Shown here: positions 20,450 through 28,986 of the stretch, one piece after another
How positions within the stretch are numbered: position 1 is the first letter of the stretch
Layout of the letters: every line of letters starts with the position of its first letter
From: Chondrus crispus
Lineage: Eukaryota > Rhodophyta > Florideophyceae > Gigartinales > Gigartinaceae
Assembly (NCBI RefSeq): GCF_000350225.1
Contig: NW_005179016.1
Span: 1-64,000 of the forward strand
Direction of reading: 5' to 3'
DNA length: 64,000 nt
The notes under the pieces: model-generated
Databases searched by the model: none
Told to the model about the DNA's origin: nothing
The model's input: the letters and a program-made list of their open reading frames with translations, nothing else
Translations under genes and position numbers: made by a program

Positions 20450-22192
20450 ATGCCACCGCCATCGGTTCCGAAACCGCCGTCACCGCCGCCGCCGGCCGTT
20501 GCCGCGGCGGTTCGAGTCGCCACTACGGAGGCATCGTCGCTTCCGTTGTCGAACGCACCTCCTCCTGACGCGTGCGCCGCTACGCCAGCGCCGACATCCC
20601 CCTTTCAGAGGACCCGCCCGTCGACGGAGTCCACGCTGTCCGTGGAATTGACTGACGCCCCTACACGCGTTGTCGACGCACCGCATGGGGGCGAGTCGCA
20701 AGCCCCTCGTCCCACCGTGGCTGAGGGGGCGGCTGACCCCATCGTTGGGGTCCCTTCTGGAGCCGTGGTTTCTCCCCTTCACGGGCCAAGCCTAAGGGTG
20801 ACAGAGGGTGATGTTCCCAGCACGATGCGCTGGTTCGGCGTTCCTCTTTTGCGGTCCTCTCCGCTGCTGCTCAGTGACCTCAGGTATCCGTGGGCGCGCC
20901 ACGCTCGTGTGGGCGTGACGGTGGGCGAGATCTTGGCGAGCCCATCCTTACGCCCTGACTTGTCCCGCATCCGTAACATCAGCGAGGCCTGCCTCGCTGA
21001 TCAATCCGCGCTGGCCCTTAGCCGTCTCCTTGCTGAAGGGGACGGCGTGGCTTACCAAATCCCCGACGGGATACGAGGAGATCGCACGTTTGCTTTCGGT
21101 ATGGAGGAGGTAATGTACGTCGATCGTATGGCAGCTTACCTGTCCGGGTTCGACTCGGACTGTCCGCCCCGTTTTATCCTCGCGGAGATCCCGGGACTTT
21201 ACGTGTATCCGCGTCCGTACGCGTACACCAAGCCCCGGGTCGCTCTTCAGAAGTCTGCCGCAACACTGATGCGGCTCCATGGCATCGCCGTGGCCCATCG
21301 AGACTGGTCCGCCTACAAGCGGTCCTCGGAGGAAGACGGTCGCGTCTTTGCGTCTGCCGCGTTCGAGCAAGGCATTTCCCCGGGTGACTTTCTTTCGCTT
21401 CCGCGCGTGGTTCGTGACACCTTTCCTTCCTTAGGGATACACCCTCTTCTTCCCTACGTGCTGAAGCACTTTGGGTACGCTGCGGTCGACCCGAGTCACC
21501 CCGCCTGCGTTCCTCTACTCGACAGCTGCGGAAAAGAATGGGCTTGGTCCCTCGGGAGCGCCTTCATGGCAGAGGTGTGCGTACATGGTCGCGTTTTCCT
21601 TCAGCCGGACAAGACCGTGACGTTTCTGGCGCGTCTAGGGCCCGATTTACCGACCGTCCCACCACACCCGCTCGAGCGCGGCCTTCCCCAGGTCTCCTGG
21701 ACGCTCGATAGCGTCGTGTCCCTGATGACTCGAGCCGGCGAGGTGAGCGAGCGTCATCATCACCACTGGCCTGACTTCACGACGGGCACCCGAAGCCCGT
21801 TCCTCCTGTACGATTCGAGGGTGGACGCGTTCGCGTCTCGCTCGGCAGCGACTCCGGACTCGGCCGGGTCGAGGGGGAGGCGTGGTGGCGTCGGCTTCGG
21901 GTCGCAGCGGAACCGCCGCAAGCGGTATCGGGATCTAGACGCCGTCCCGCCTCATCCGGACATGGCGGGGTCCGACTTGTTTCGCTCCACCTCGCCCCGT
22001 GGGCCGGACGAGCGAACGGTTTTACCCGTCGCGTCGGAGGCGATTCCCCCTATGCCTCCGCTGGACGACCGCTCCGTTGCCCTGGCCCCTGGGATGGCGG
22101 CTCTGGACCTTTCCCTTACGAGGGAGGACGTTGCTTCGGGCCCGGGCTCGCGCAGGCCTTGGGGCACGCCAGGAACCAGGCCTGGACGGTGA
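20450..22192 (+). CDS. E1 antisense ORF, unknown 580-aa protein
   Basis: ATG at 20450 opens 580 codons on the strand opposite to gag-pol. Residues 1-130 are Pro/Ala-rich and probably disordered (PPPSVPKPPSPPPPAVAAA). Residues about 130-460 look globular, with many aromatic and hydrophobic residues, for example MRWFGVPLLRS, FGMEEVMYVDRMAAYLSGF, GIHPLLPYVLKHFGYAA. Residues about 470-580 are again polar, with a basic cluster RGRRGGVGFGSQRNRRKRY that could bind nucleic acid or act as nuclear localisation signal. I recognise no family. Length, codon bias and absence of stops argue that it is maintained. It overlaps the next ORF by 34 bases. Antisense ORFs at this position are known in some plant Gypsy lineages; relation to those is unproven. 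Confidence 0.65.
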   Translation: MPPPSVPKPPSPPPPAVAAAVRVATTEASSLPLSNAPPPDACAATPAPTSPFQRTRPSTESTLSVELTDAPTRVVDAPHGGESQAPRPTVAEGAADPIVGVPSGAVVSPLHGPSLRVTEGDVPSTMRWFGVPLLRSSPLLLSDLRYPWARHARVGVTVGEILASPSLRPDLSRIRNISEACLADQSALALSRLLAEGDGVAYQIPDGIRGDRTFAFGMEEVMYVDRMAAYLSGFDSDCPPRFILAEIPGLYVYPRPYAYTKPRVALQKSAATLMRLHGIAVAHRDWSAYKRSSEEDGRVFASAAFEQGISPGDFLSLPRVVRDTFPSLGIHPLLPYVLKHFGYAAVDPSHPACVPLLDSCGKEWAWSLGSAFMAEVCVHGRVFLQPDKTVTFLARLGPDLPTVPPHPLERGLPQVSWTLDSVVSLMTRAGEVSERHHHHWPDFTTGTRSPFLLYDSRVDAFASRSAATPDSAGSRGRRGGVGFGSQRNRRKRYRDLDAVPPHPDMAGSDLFRSTSPRGPDERTVLPVASEAIPPMPPLDDRSVALAPGMAALDLSLTREDVASGPGSRRPWGTPGTRPGR

Positions 22193-22671
22193 GTAGTCTC
22201 CTGTCGACCATGGCGAGCTGGTTCCTCGCGCGGAGTACTGAGGCTCGCCGCCTCAGCGGGGAGCGCGACTCGCTCTCCCTCTCGCTGCACCGTTTGCAAG
22301 GCGAGATTGACTCCGCGCGGAACACCGCTCGTCACCAGACTAGCGCGTACGAACGCGCTGTATCGGACCGGGATCGGTACCGTCAGGAGCGGGACACCTT
22401 GCGCGCCGCTCGGGCGCGCGCGATTCGTGAGGTCGTCTCGCAGCCCTCCAGCAGGCCCGATCCTTATGCCGTCCCGACGGTTGTTCCCCTGACGTTGTAC
22501 GGTTCCGGTGCGCACGCGGCCCCTGTACGAGGAGGTGGTTCATACCAGCCGCCCGCTATGCCCCCTCTCGAGGAGGCTGCGGGGGATCCGCCGCGGAACT
22601 CCGATGTTCCGTGTTATCCCCGGTACTGCCGGCCGATGCCTTCGGACCGGGGCCCCGATGGCACTCGTTGA
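22159..22671 (+). CDS. E1 antisense ORF 2, coiled-coil protein
   Basis: About 170 residues in another frame from the preceding ORF. Its frame is also open upstream of 22159 (a TTG codon there), and the text flows as one helix: LAQALGHARNQAWTV, then STEARRLSGERDSLSLSLHR, then RDRYRQERDTLRAARARA, giving a probable coiled coil over the first 100 residues. The rest is Pro-rich. It could be translated by a shift near GGCCCGGGCTCG (22138-22149) as a C-terminal extension of the 580-aa ORF, giving about 740 residues, or start at ATG 22210. A donor-like GTGAGT at 22190 is also present. A single-base error cannot be excluded. Confidence 0.5.
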   Translation: MGHARNQAWTVSSLLSTMASWFLARSTEARRLSGERDSLSLSLHRLQGEIDSARNTARHQTSAYERAVSDRDRYRQERDTLRAARARAIREVVSQPSSRPDPYAVPTVVPLTLYGSGAHAAPVRGGGSYQPPAMPPLEEAAGDPPRNSDVPCYPRYCRPMPSDRGPDGTR

Positions 22672-24236
22672 GGGGGTACAGTTCCCCGTTCCGAGACGAC
22701 TCGTCCTGTGCTTTCCGTAAAGACTCTTCGCATCTTCTGTTCTTGTCCCTAACCCGCGTCGCGCGGTTCCGGTGATGAGCCTCCCCCTTGCGTGGCTCGC
22801 GCGAGCCCTGGTGTTTCCCGCTCGCGGCTGCGCCGAGCGCGGCACGCTGGCGGCGGAGGGCGGGTGCAAGGAGACCCGGACGGTCCGGGTCTAAAACAAC
22901 GCTAAGCGGCCCTTGCCCTCGAACCGGTCGAGGGCGCGGCGCGCGACGAATGCGCGGCGCGGTCCTTATCCTTCGCGGCCCTCGCCACCGATGGCGAGGG
23001 CGCGGCGCGCGACAAATGCAATTCTCTTTGGCCCCCTCGCCGTCGGCGGCGATGGCTCGTAGGGCAGCGCGGTGTCAGCGCGCGCAGCGGGGCAGCATCG
23101 CGCGGGCGGAAGGAGGGAGCGCAGACGCGGGGCCACGGTGAAGGCAGGCAGAGGACACGGGGGAGTTCAGCGCGTCGTGTATGCAGCGCGCGCGTGCGCG
23201 TTTTTGTCCAGTAGCTACTGTAGAGCGTAAGCTCTAAAGCGCGACATGCGCGTGCGCGTGCTGTCCAGCACTGCATTTGCGCAAAAGCGCCTTGACCTTG
23301 ATTAGATCAGCAAAAAATTGCAAAATTAATTTTCCCGCGAAAATGTATTTTTGCCAAAAAATTAGTCCCCGCCCGTGGGGTGGTTATTGCCAAGTGTCGG
23401 GCGCGACGCACGTATCGCTGCCCTGTCATCGATTACATGTGGCTCGGTGGCGCTTCCCGCACGTGCCACCCGCGCGTGGCTGTGTAATTTCCCATTCACC
23501 CCTAATTTCATCTGTTTTTAACCTTCTGCCGTCGGTGGCGGCGGTTTGCCAGAACGGTCTGTACCGAATTTACAGTGCGTACCGCAGGCTGACGATGAGG
23601 CGGGTCGAAAGTTGTGGCACGAGTTCTGCGCCGACGTATTAATTGCGCGTCGGGCTTGTTCACCTCGTCCTCACTTGGTCCGTACCTTGAGCATGGGTAC
23701 GCCTCCATTGCTCCTCGTGCCTTATTTTAGGCGCCCCGTACGTTCGCGTACTCACGCACCGGCGCCAGGTTATCGAGGCGACCCTTTCGGTGGGCATGGC
23801 ACGCTACAGAGCGCGTGAAATCCCACGCCCTACCCCGTGAGTTGGCGTTTAACAATTGGCGATTCGAGAGTTCATGCAGATCGCTGCTGCGCCCCTGTGG
23901 CGGCGAGGGGATGCGGGACCCCCTGACTCATGCTGTCTTGTTAATACCCCTGTGGGCTACCGCGGTTCTGGTCCGTATTGTCGGCTGGGAGGGTCCGTTG
24001 TTCTTCTCCGTTAGTTGCCGCTTCCGCTGGGATTGTCATATGGAAGCCCGTACTGCTTGCTGTCACGCGACTTCTTCGCGTTTGCGTGCTCCTTTCGAGG
24101 ATCTTCGTCCGGTGTTGCTCCTGGAGTCGTGTGACTCCCTCCCCGTCGGGGGAGGTTGGAGGACCGGTGTCCTTGCCCCTTTATCGGAATTTTGCCTAAC
24201 CGCGGTCGGTTACCTTTATCCCAAAAGGAGCGGTTG
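22672..24236. other. E1 accessory module, non-coding remainder
   Basis: 22780-23270 is very G/C-rich with repeated GGGCGCGGCGCGCGAC words (near 22931, 22989) and a stem-loop ACTGTAGAGC-GTAA-GCTCT at 23216-23234 like those in the LTRs. 23280-24236 contains short ORFs on both strands without recognisable content. Confidence 0.4.
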
Positions 24237-24277
24237 GGGGCCCCCTCCTCAAGCGTGAACGTCCACGTTCACGTTTG
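24237..24277 (-). repeat. Second copy of the pol-end/purine-tract segment
   Basis: In element sense the last pol codons (NVNVDVHA, stop) are followed by a GAGGAGGGGGCCCCC run. CAAG-C-GTGAACGTCC-A-CGTTCAC in plus orientation matches 20206-20228 at 21 of 23 positions. This looks like the ancestral end of pol with its polypurine tract. Confidence 0.7.
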
Positions 24278-27200
24278 GGTTGAGGTCCATGCCGGTGCGT
24301 CTCCGGAGGCGTTGGGCGTAACGAGACACCAACTCCTCCGGGACGTGAGTCCGCGCAGTCCAGGTGGACGTGTCGAAATCCGCCCACTTGATGAGGAACT
24401 GGATAGTTCCGTCTTCCATATCCCGGTGCTTCGGTAGTCGCTCGACAGCGCACTGTGTCCTCTCTCTGACCTTGTCGGCGAGGTCAGCTGGGGTTGTTGT
24501 GCTCGCCCGTAGTGCGTCCGTCGGCGGTGGCGCGTATACGCAACGATCTGCGGAGACCCGCTCAGTGACCCCATCACGATCGATCGTGATGGTTCGGTGG
24601 TCGTTCGCGAGGACGCGGTAGGGTCCGACTGCGGGGGACGTGAGCTTGTTTGAGGTCTTCCCCCCGTCGGTGGGGTTGAGGTATACGTACTCTCCCGGGT
24701 GGAGTCGCGAATTGATCCGTCGTATGCGCTTATCGAAGTCGCGCTTGTAGCGAGCCTGCGTCCGTCGCAGGCTCCTGTAGGCCCTCTGGATTGTCGAATC
24801 CAAGGTCTTGAGGAATTCGGCACGTTGGTTCCCCCTGTCGGCAGGGGGAACGTCACCGTCGGCTCGTCGAAGCGAGAACTCCGGCGGTGGTCTGCTGAGC
24901 ACGAGCTCCAACGGCGTCGTGTTGGTGGTGCGGTGTACGTGGGAGTTATACGCATACGTAAGCGGCCCCACGTACATGTCCCAGTCATCTTGATGCTCGC
25001 CTACGTAGTTGCGTAGCATCGCAGCGATCGTTCGATTGTATCGCTCGACTTGCCCGTTCGTCTGGGGATGGTACGCCGATGTGTACATATTAGTTATCCC
25101 CAGAACACGGCACGTGCTGTGGAAAAACTTGGCATTAAACTGCGGTCCGTTATCCGACAGCAACGTGCGCGGGACGCCGTACTTAAGCACCCACGATTCG
25201 CAGAACGCAACTGCGACGGTGTATGCGGTTATCGTGCTAAGCGCAACGACTTGCGTCAGCTTGCTAAAGCGGTCCGTGATCACGAGCAGGAACCGTTTTC
25301 CTGACTTCGTCTTGGGGAGCGGCCCCAAGATGTCGATGGCCAGACTCTCGAGCGGCCTCGTAGCTGGAAACAATCTCAATCGGTTGAGATGATTCCTCAG
25401 CTTGACCCGGTTCATCGCGCAGGTTCGACAACCTCGCACCGTGGCGGCAACATCTGCGGCCAGATGGGGCCAGTAGTACTCGCGACAGAGCGCGTAGTAC
25501 ATACGGTTCTGGCCCGGGTGCCCTGCGATGACTGGGTTGTGGCACAGGCGAAGGAGCCTAGCGCGGAGCGTCCGAGGTACCACCACCTGCACGATAGCAG
25601 GGTCAAAGGGGTGTCTCCGTTTGAGCACCCCCTGGTGGTCCTCGAAGAACGCAGAGTCCCGGGACTCTGACTGTCGTGCCAAAACGGTTTGGCAGAAGTC
25701 ATCCACGCGTTGCTCTTCGGCAATCTCCTCTATCGTAAGAGGAGCCGGAAGGTCGTCCTGCGGAGGGGCGACCGAAGAGTCGGGCGCGCCAGCCTCGTGG
25801 TCTGCGGTGCGCTCGATGTCGGTGGCGTCGAACTCGTCATTCTCCTCCCAGAACGAATTGGGTCCTTGGAGAGCGGGGGCTTCGTCGTCGCCCCTCGGCT
25901 CGTCGCGCGCTCGGGCGCGCGACCGTCTTCGTGGGCTGGCTTGGTTCCGTGTCGTCGCGAAGATGTGCTCGACCTCGTGGTCGCAGCTCGCGATGCAAAC
26001 GTGGCCCGCCAGTTCGTTCGATACGTCTCGAACGGTCGTGCCCGCGTCGAAGGTGGGAATGTCGTCATCCACCTCGACGCTGGGTCGAGGGTCGTCGACG
26101 ACTCTCGGCGACACGAGGCGTGACAGGGCGTCCGGTACCTGGTGCACGCGCCCGGGGCGGTACTGAATGGTGAAGTCGTATTCAGCCAGACGTAGCCGCC
26201 ACCGGGTGAGTCTTCCGGAACTCTCGGTGAGGGACATGAGCCACCTCAAGTCGTCGTGATCCGTTCGGACTGTGAACTTCGTGCCTTCAACGTACGGCCG
26301 TAGTGTGCAGACGGCCCACACTACGGCGAAGCATTCGCGCTCGGTAGCGCTGTAGTTTCGTTCGCTGTCGTTCAGCGAGTAAGACCAATACCCAACGGGG
26401 CGCCAATCGTTTGGCTGGTCGTGCTCTTGGAGCAGTGTGCAGCCTAGTTGGTAGGCGCTCGCGTCGGTGTCGATCATGTTCGGTCGTCCATGCCGAGGCA
26501 ACGCGAGGATCGGCGGAGCGATCATGCACTCCTTAAGGTTCTCGAACGCCTGGAGTTGATCCTCGGTAGGATTATAGAAGTCAGGATCGGAATCCTTGCG
26601 CGTCATATCCGTCAACGGACGGGCTATTTTCGAGAAGCCCTTACCGAAGCGGCGATATACGTTACACGCCCCGAGGAACGAGCGCACCTGCGTCAGCGTC
26701 CTCGGGAACGTGAACGTTCGGAAGGCGTCGGCCGCCGTATCGGCCACGCTCAACTTACCTGGGGAGATGACGTGCCCCAGGTAGTGTACCTTCGGTTGAA
26801 AGAAGCTACACTTCTTGAGCTTGAGGGAGATGCCGGCACTCCCTAACAAGCTCAAGACAGTGTCGAGATGCTTCGCGTGTTCCGCGTCCGTACGCGAGAA
26901 CACTATGACGTCATCGAGATAGACGAGGCATATTTGCCAGCGGACTCCGGAAAGGATAATATCCAATGCACGTTGGAAGGTGGCCGGTGCCCCTTTTAGT
27001 CCGAACGGCATGCGCAGGTGGCGAAACGTGACCATGTGCGTCGTAAACGTGGTCTTATCCCGGTCCTCCGGAGCGACGGGGATCTGCCAATAACCGGAAT
27101 TGCAGTCCAACGTCGTAAAGACGGCTGCATATCCTAACGAGTCGATGCAGTCGTCCATCCGGGGCAGCGGATACAAATCCGCTGCCGTCTTCGCGTTGAG

Positions 27201-28829
27201 ACGCCGATAGTCCACGCAGAACCGAAGAGAGCCGTCGTTCTTCGAGACGAGCACCACTGGGGACGCCCACTCGGTGCTTGCGGGTTCGATAACCCCTGCG
27301 TTCAGCATTTGGTTGACCTCCTTGGCAACCATCTCGCGCATGGCGGGCCCCTTCCGATAGGGCATCGAACGAATCGGTTTCGTTCCCGGTTCGAGAGGGA
27401 TGCGGTGTTCCGTGGCTCGGATCGTTCCGAGCGCACCCCTCCACAGACTCGAATGCTTACGGAGCATCTCGACTACGTAGCCACGGAGCTTGTCATCGTC
27501 GATGTATGACAAGTCCACCTCTTTTTCCCAATCCATCGGTGGATTTTTGGGATCGTTTTTGTGGATGTCTACGGTGCCTCCCGCCGTCGGTTGGTCTCTA
27601 GGTGGCCGATCGTCCGTACCCACCTGTTCCCTCCTAACGCTCTCTAGCTCATCGGAGCTTGGTCGTCCAGCTCTTGCCTTCCCGACTTGATCGGTCAAGT
27701 CGGTCAGGTGTAGCGCGTGTGCGACCCCCTCGGCGACGCGACATTCGGGCGTCAGTATCGTGAGGGGGTTTCGCGTCGCATACCCTACGACGGTGTGCTT
27801 CGGAAGCCGCCTTTCCCGTCGCGAAAAGTTCGCGACGAGGACGTCGAAGGTCTGATTCGGCAGTACCTCGACGACGCCGTTCGTCAGCCTCACTCCATGT
27901 CGGTGTTGAAGTGACGGCTTCGGCTCCATGAATACGAGGCCCCTCCCCGCAGTGGTGACGTGCACTCGGGCTTGCGACCTAGCGGGGATGGTGACCCAGC
28001 GGGCGATTCGGATCGCCTGCGGGGCCTCCTCTCGTACATCGGGCCGTCTCGTCTGGCGTCCGCTACGCCTGGTACGGGGAGTCCGCTCCCCTTTTCCGTC
28101 GACGATGGCAACAGAGCCGCCTTGGTGCAGCTCCATCCCTTGAGCCTCGATGTCGATACATCGCACGTGCGTATCGATGAAGGCCGTGCCGAGGAGGACC
28201 GGCACGGCGAGCTGGTCCGCGACTAAGAACGGAATTCGGAACACCGTGTTCCTCAACCGCACAGCCAGGCGGACGACGGCCAAAAGCTTGAGGGGGTTGC
28301 TATTCGCGCCTGCCAGTCGTGGCAGAGGTGCGTCGTGCACGACGTAACGCGTCCAATCGGGGGGAAGGTCGGCCTTCCTCACCAGATTATACCCCGAGCA
28401 CGTATCAACGGCGATCGTGCGGGGTTTAAATGCATTTCCCTCTGTGGCTGTCGAGCCGAGGACGTTGTAAATCTTCGACGTCATAAGGCAAATGACGCCG
28501 TCGACAACCTTCGGGGCGACCTTATCGGTGAGGTCGTTCCGCCGGGGCCTTCGATTTCGGTGCTGGCCCCGCTTGCGTTTCCTTCTCCCCCTTCCTTGGG
28601 GCGTCCGCGGATCAGTGACGCCCCCCGGATTATTCGAGTCCGTACGACACGAACCCTTCTCCGGCGACCTTGGGCTCGCGGGAGTCAGGGGGTCGACCGA
28701 ATCTTTTCGGTCGTCGTTGCCCCCGTCGCCATTGTTACGCCTCCCCGGGACGTCGGCTGTCCCGGTGTCTTGTCCTCCTAACGTCGGGCCTTCGGAGGCC
28801 TCGACGTGCGCTCCCTCCTGTATCGGCAT
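24249..28829 (-). CDS. pol: E1 Pol polyprotein (PR-RT-RNase H-IN-chromodomain)
   Basis: 1526 codons from the first ATG, no stops; the frame is open further upstream past the gag stop. Basic leader (residues 75-97); retropepsin-like protease at 138-225 with DTCSG at 142-146, where DTGAG is expected; RT about 480-690 with TTLDCNSGY (D575) and YLDD 637-640; RNase H about 780-905 (D789, E830, D857); integrase zinc domain H1097, H1104, C1134, C1137; core D1166, D1226, E1262, an exact DD35E; a GPYRVL (GPY/F) motif at 1402-1407; chromodomain-like 1455-1510 (IQFLIKWADFDTSTW). It converts element RNA to DNA and integrates it. The chromodomain places it with chromoviruses. Apart from the Gly-to-Cys change in the protease motif every catalytic residue is present. 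Confidence 0.95.
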   Translation of the reverse strand: MPIQEGAHVEASEGPTLGGQDTGTADVPGRRNNGDGGNDDRKDSVDPLTPASPRSPEKGSCRTDSNNPGGVTDPRTPQGRGRRKRKRGQHRNRRPRRNDLTDKVAPKVVDGVICLMTSKIYNVLGSTATEGNAFKPRTIAVDTCSGYNLVRKADLPPDWTRYVVHDAPLPRLAGANSNPLKLLAVVRLAVRLRNTVFRIPFLVADQLAVPVLLGTAFIDTHVRCIDIEAQGMELHQGGSVAIVDGKGERTPRTRRSGRQTRRPDVREEAPQAIRIARWVTIPARSQARVHVTTAGRGLVFMEPKPSLQHRHGVRLTNGVVEVLPNQTFDVLVANFSRRERRLPKHTVVGYATRNPLTILTPECRVAEGVAHALHLTDLTDQVGKARAGRPSSDELESVRREQVGTDDRPPRDQPTAGGTVDIHKNDPKNPPMDWEKEVDLSYIDDDKLRGYVVEMLRKHSSLWRGALGTIRATEHRIPLEPGTKPIRSMPYRKGPAMREMVAKEVNQMLNAGVIEPASTEWASPVVLVSKNDGSLRFCVDYRRLNAKTAADLYPLPRMDDCIDSLGYAAVFTTLDCNSGYWQIPVAPEDRDKTTFTTHMVTFRHLRMPFGLKGAPATFQRALDIILSGVRWQICLVYLDDVIVFSRTDAEHAKHLDTVLSLLGSAGISLKLKKCSFFQPKVHYLGHVISPGKLSVADTAADAFRTFTFPRTLTQVRSFLGACNVYRRFGKGFSKIARPLTDMTRKDSDPDFYNPTEDQLQAFENLKECMIAPPILALPRHGRPNMIDTDASAYQLGCTLLQEHDQPNDWRPVGYWSYSLNDSERNYSATERECFAVVWAVCTLRPYVEGTKFTVRTDHDDLRWLMSLTESSGRLTRWRLRLAEYDFTIQYRPGRVHQVPDALSRLVSPRVVDDPRPSVEVDDDIPTFDAGTTVRDVSNELAGHVCIASCDHEVEHIFATTRNQASPRRRSRARARDEPRGDDEAPALQGPNSFWEENDEFDATDIERTADHEAGAPDSSVAPPQDDLPAPLTIEEIAEEQRVDDFCQTVLARQSESRDSAFFEDHQGVLKRRHPFDPAIVQVVVPRTLRARLLRLCHNPVIAGHPGQNRMYYALCREYYWPHLAADVAATVRGCRTCAMNRVKLRNHLNRLRLFPATRPLESLAIDILGPLPKTKSGKRFLLVITDRFSKLTQVVALSTITAYTVAVAFCESWVLKYGVPRTLLSDNGPQFNAKFFHSTCRVLGITNMYTSAYHPQTNGQVERYNRTIAAMLRNYVGEHQDDWDMYVGPLTYAYNSHVHRTTNTTPLELVLSRPPPEFSLRRADGDVPPADRGNQRAEFLKTLDSTIQRAYRSLRRTQARYKRDFDKRIRRINSRLHPGEYVYLNPTDGGKTSNKLTSPAVGPYRVLANDHRTITIDRDGVTERVSADRCVYAPPPTDALRASTTTPADLADKVRERTQCAVERLPKHRDMEDGTIQFLIKWADFDTSTWTARTHVPEELVSRYAQRLRRRTGMDLNPNVNVDVHA

Positions 28830-28969
28830 TACAGGAGCTCCCGTGCTCGCCTCCGGTAGCGGGGGATGTATTATCGGACAATACCCCCCGTGTCTTCGGC
28901 GAGCACGCGGGGTCGGGTCTAGTTCGTGGGGAAAAGACGGCTCACGCGACCGCGTGTACGTAACCGTCT

Positions 28970-28986
28970 TTACCCTTTTTTCGAAC
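28970..28986 (-). promoter_or_regulatory. Candidate -1 frameshift region at gag stop
   Basis: In element sense gag ends TCG AAA AAA GGG TAA. The pol frame is -1 to gag and is open through this stop as far as the pol ATG, so a slip on the A6 run would make Gag-Pol. The A6 is not in the phase of a canonical X-XXY-YYZ heptamer, so the site is only a candidate. Confidence 0.4.
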
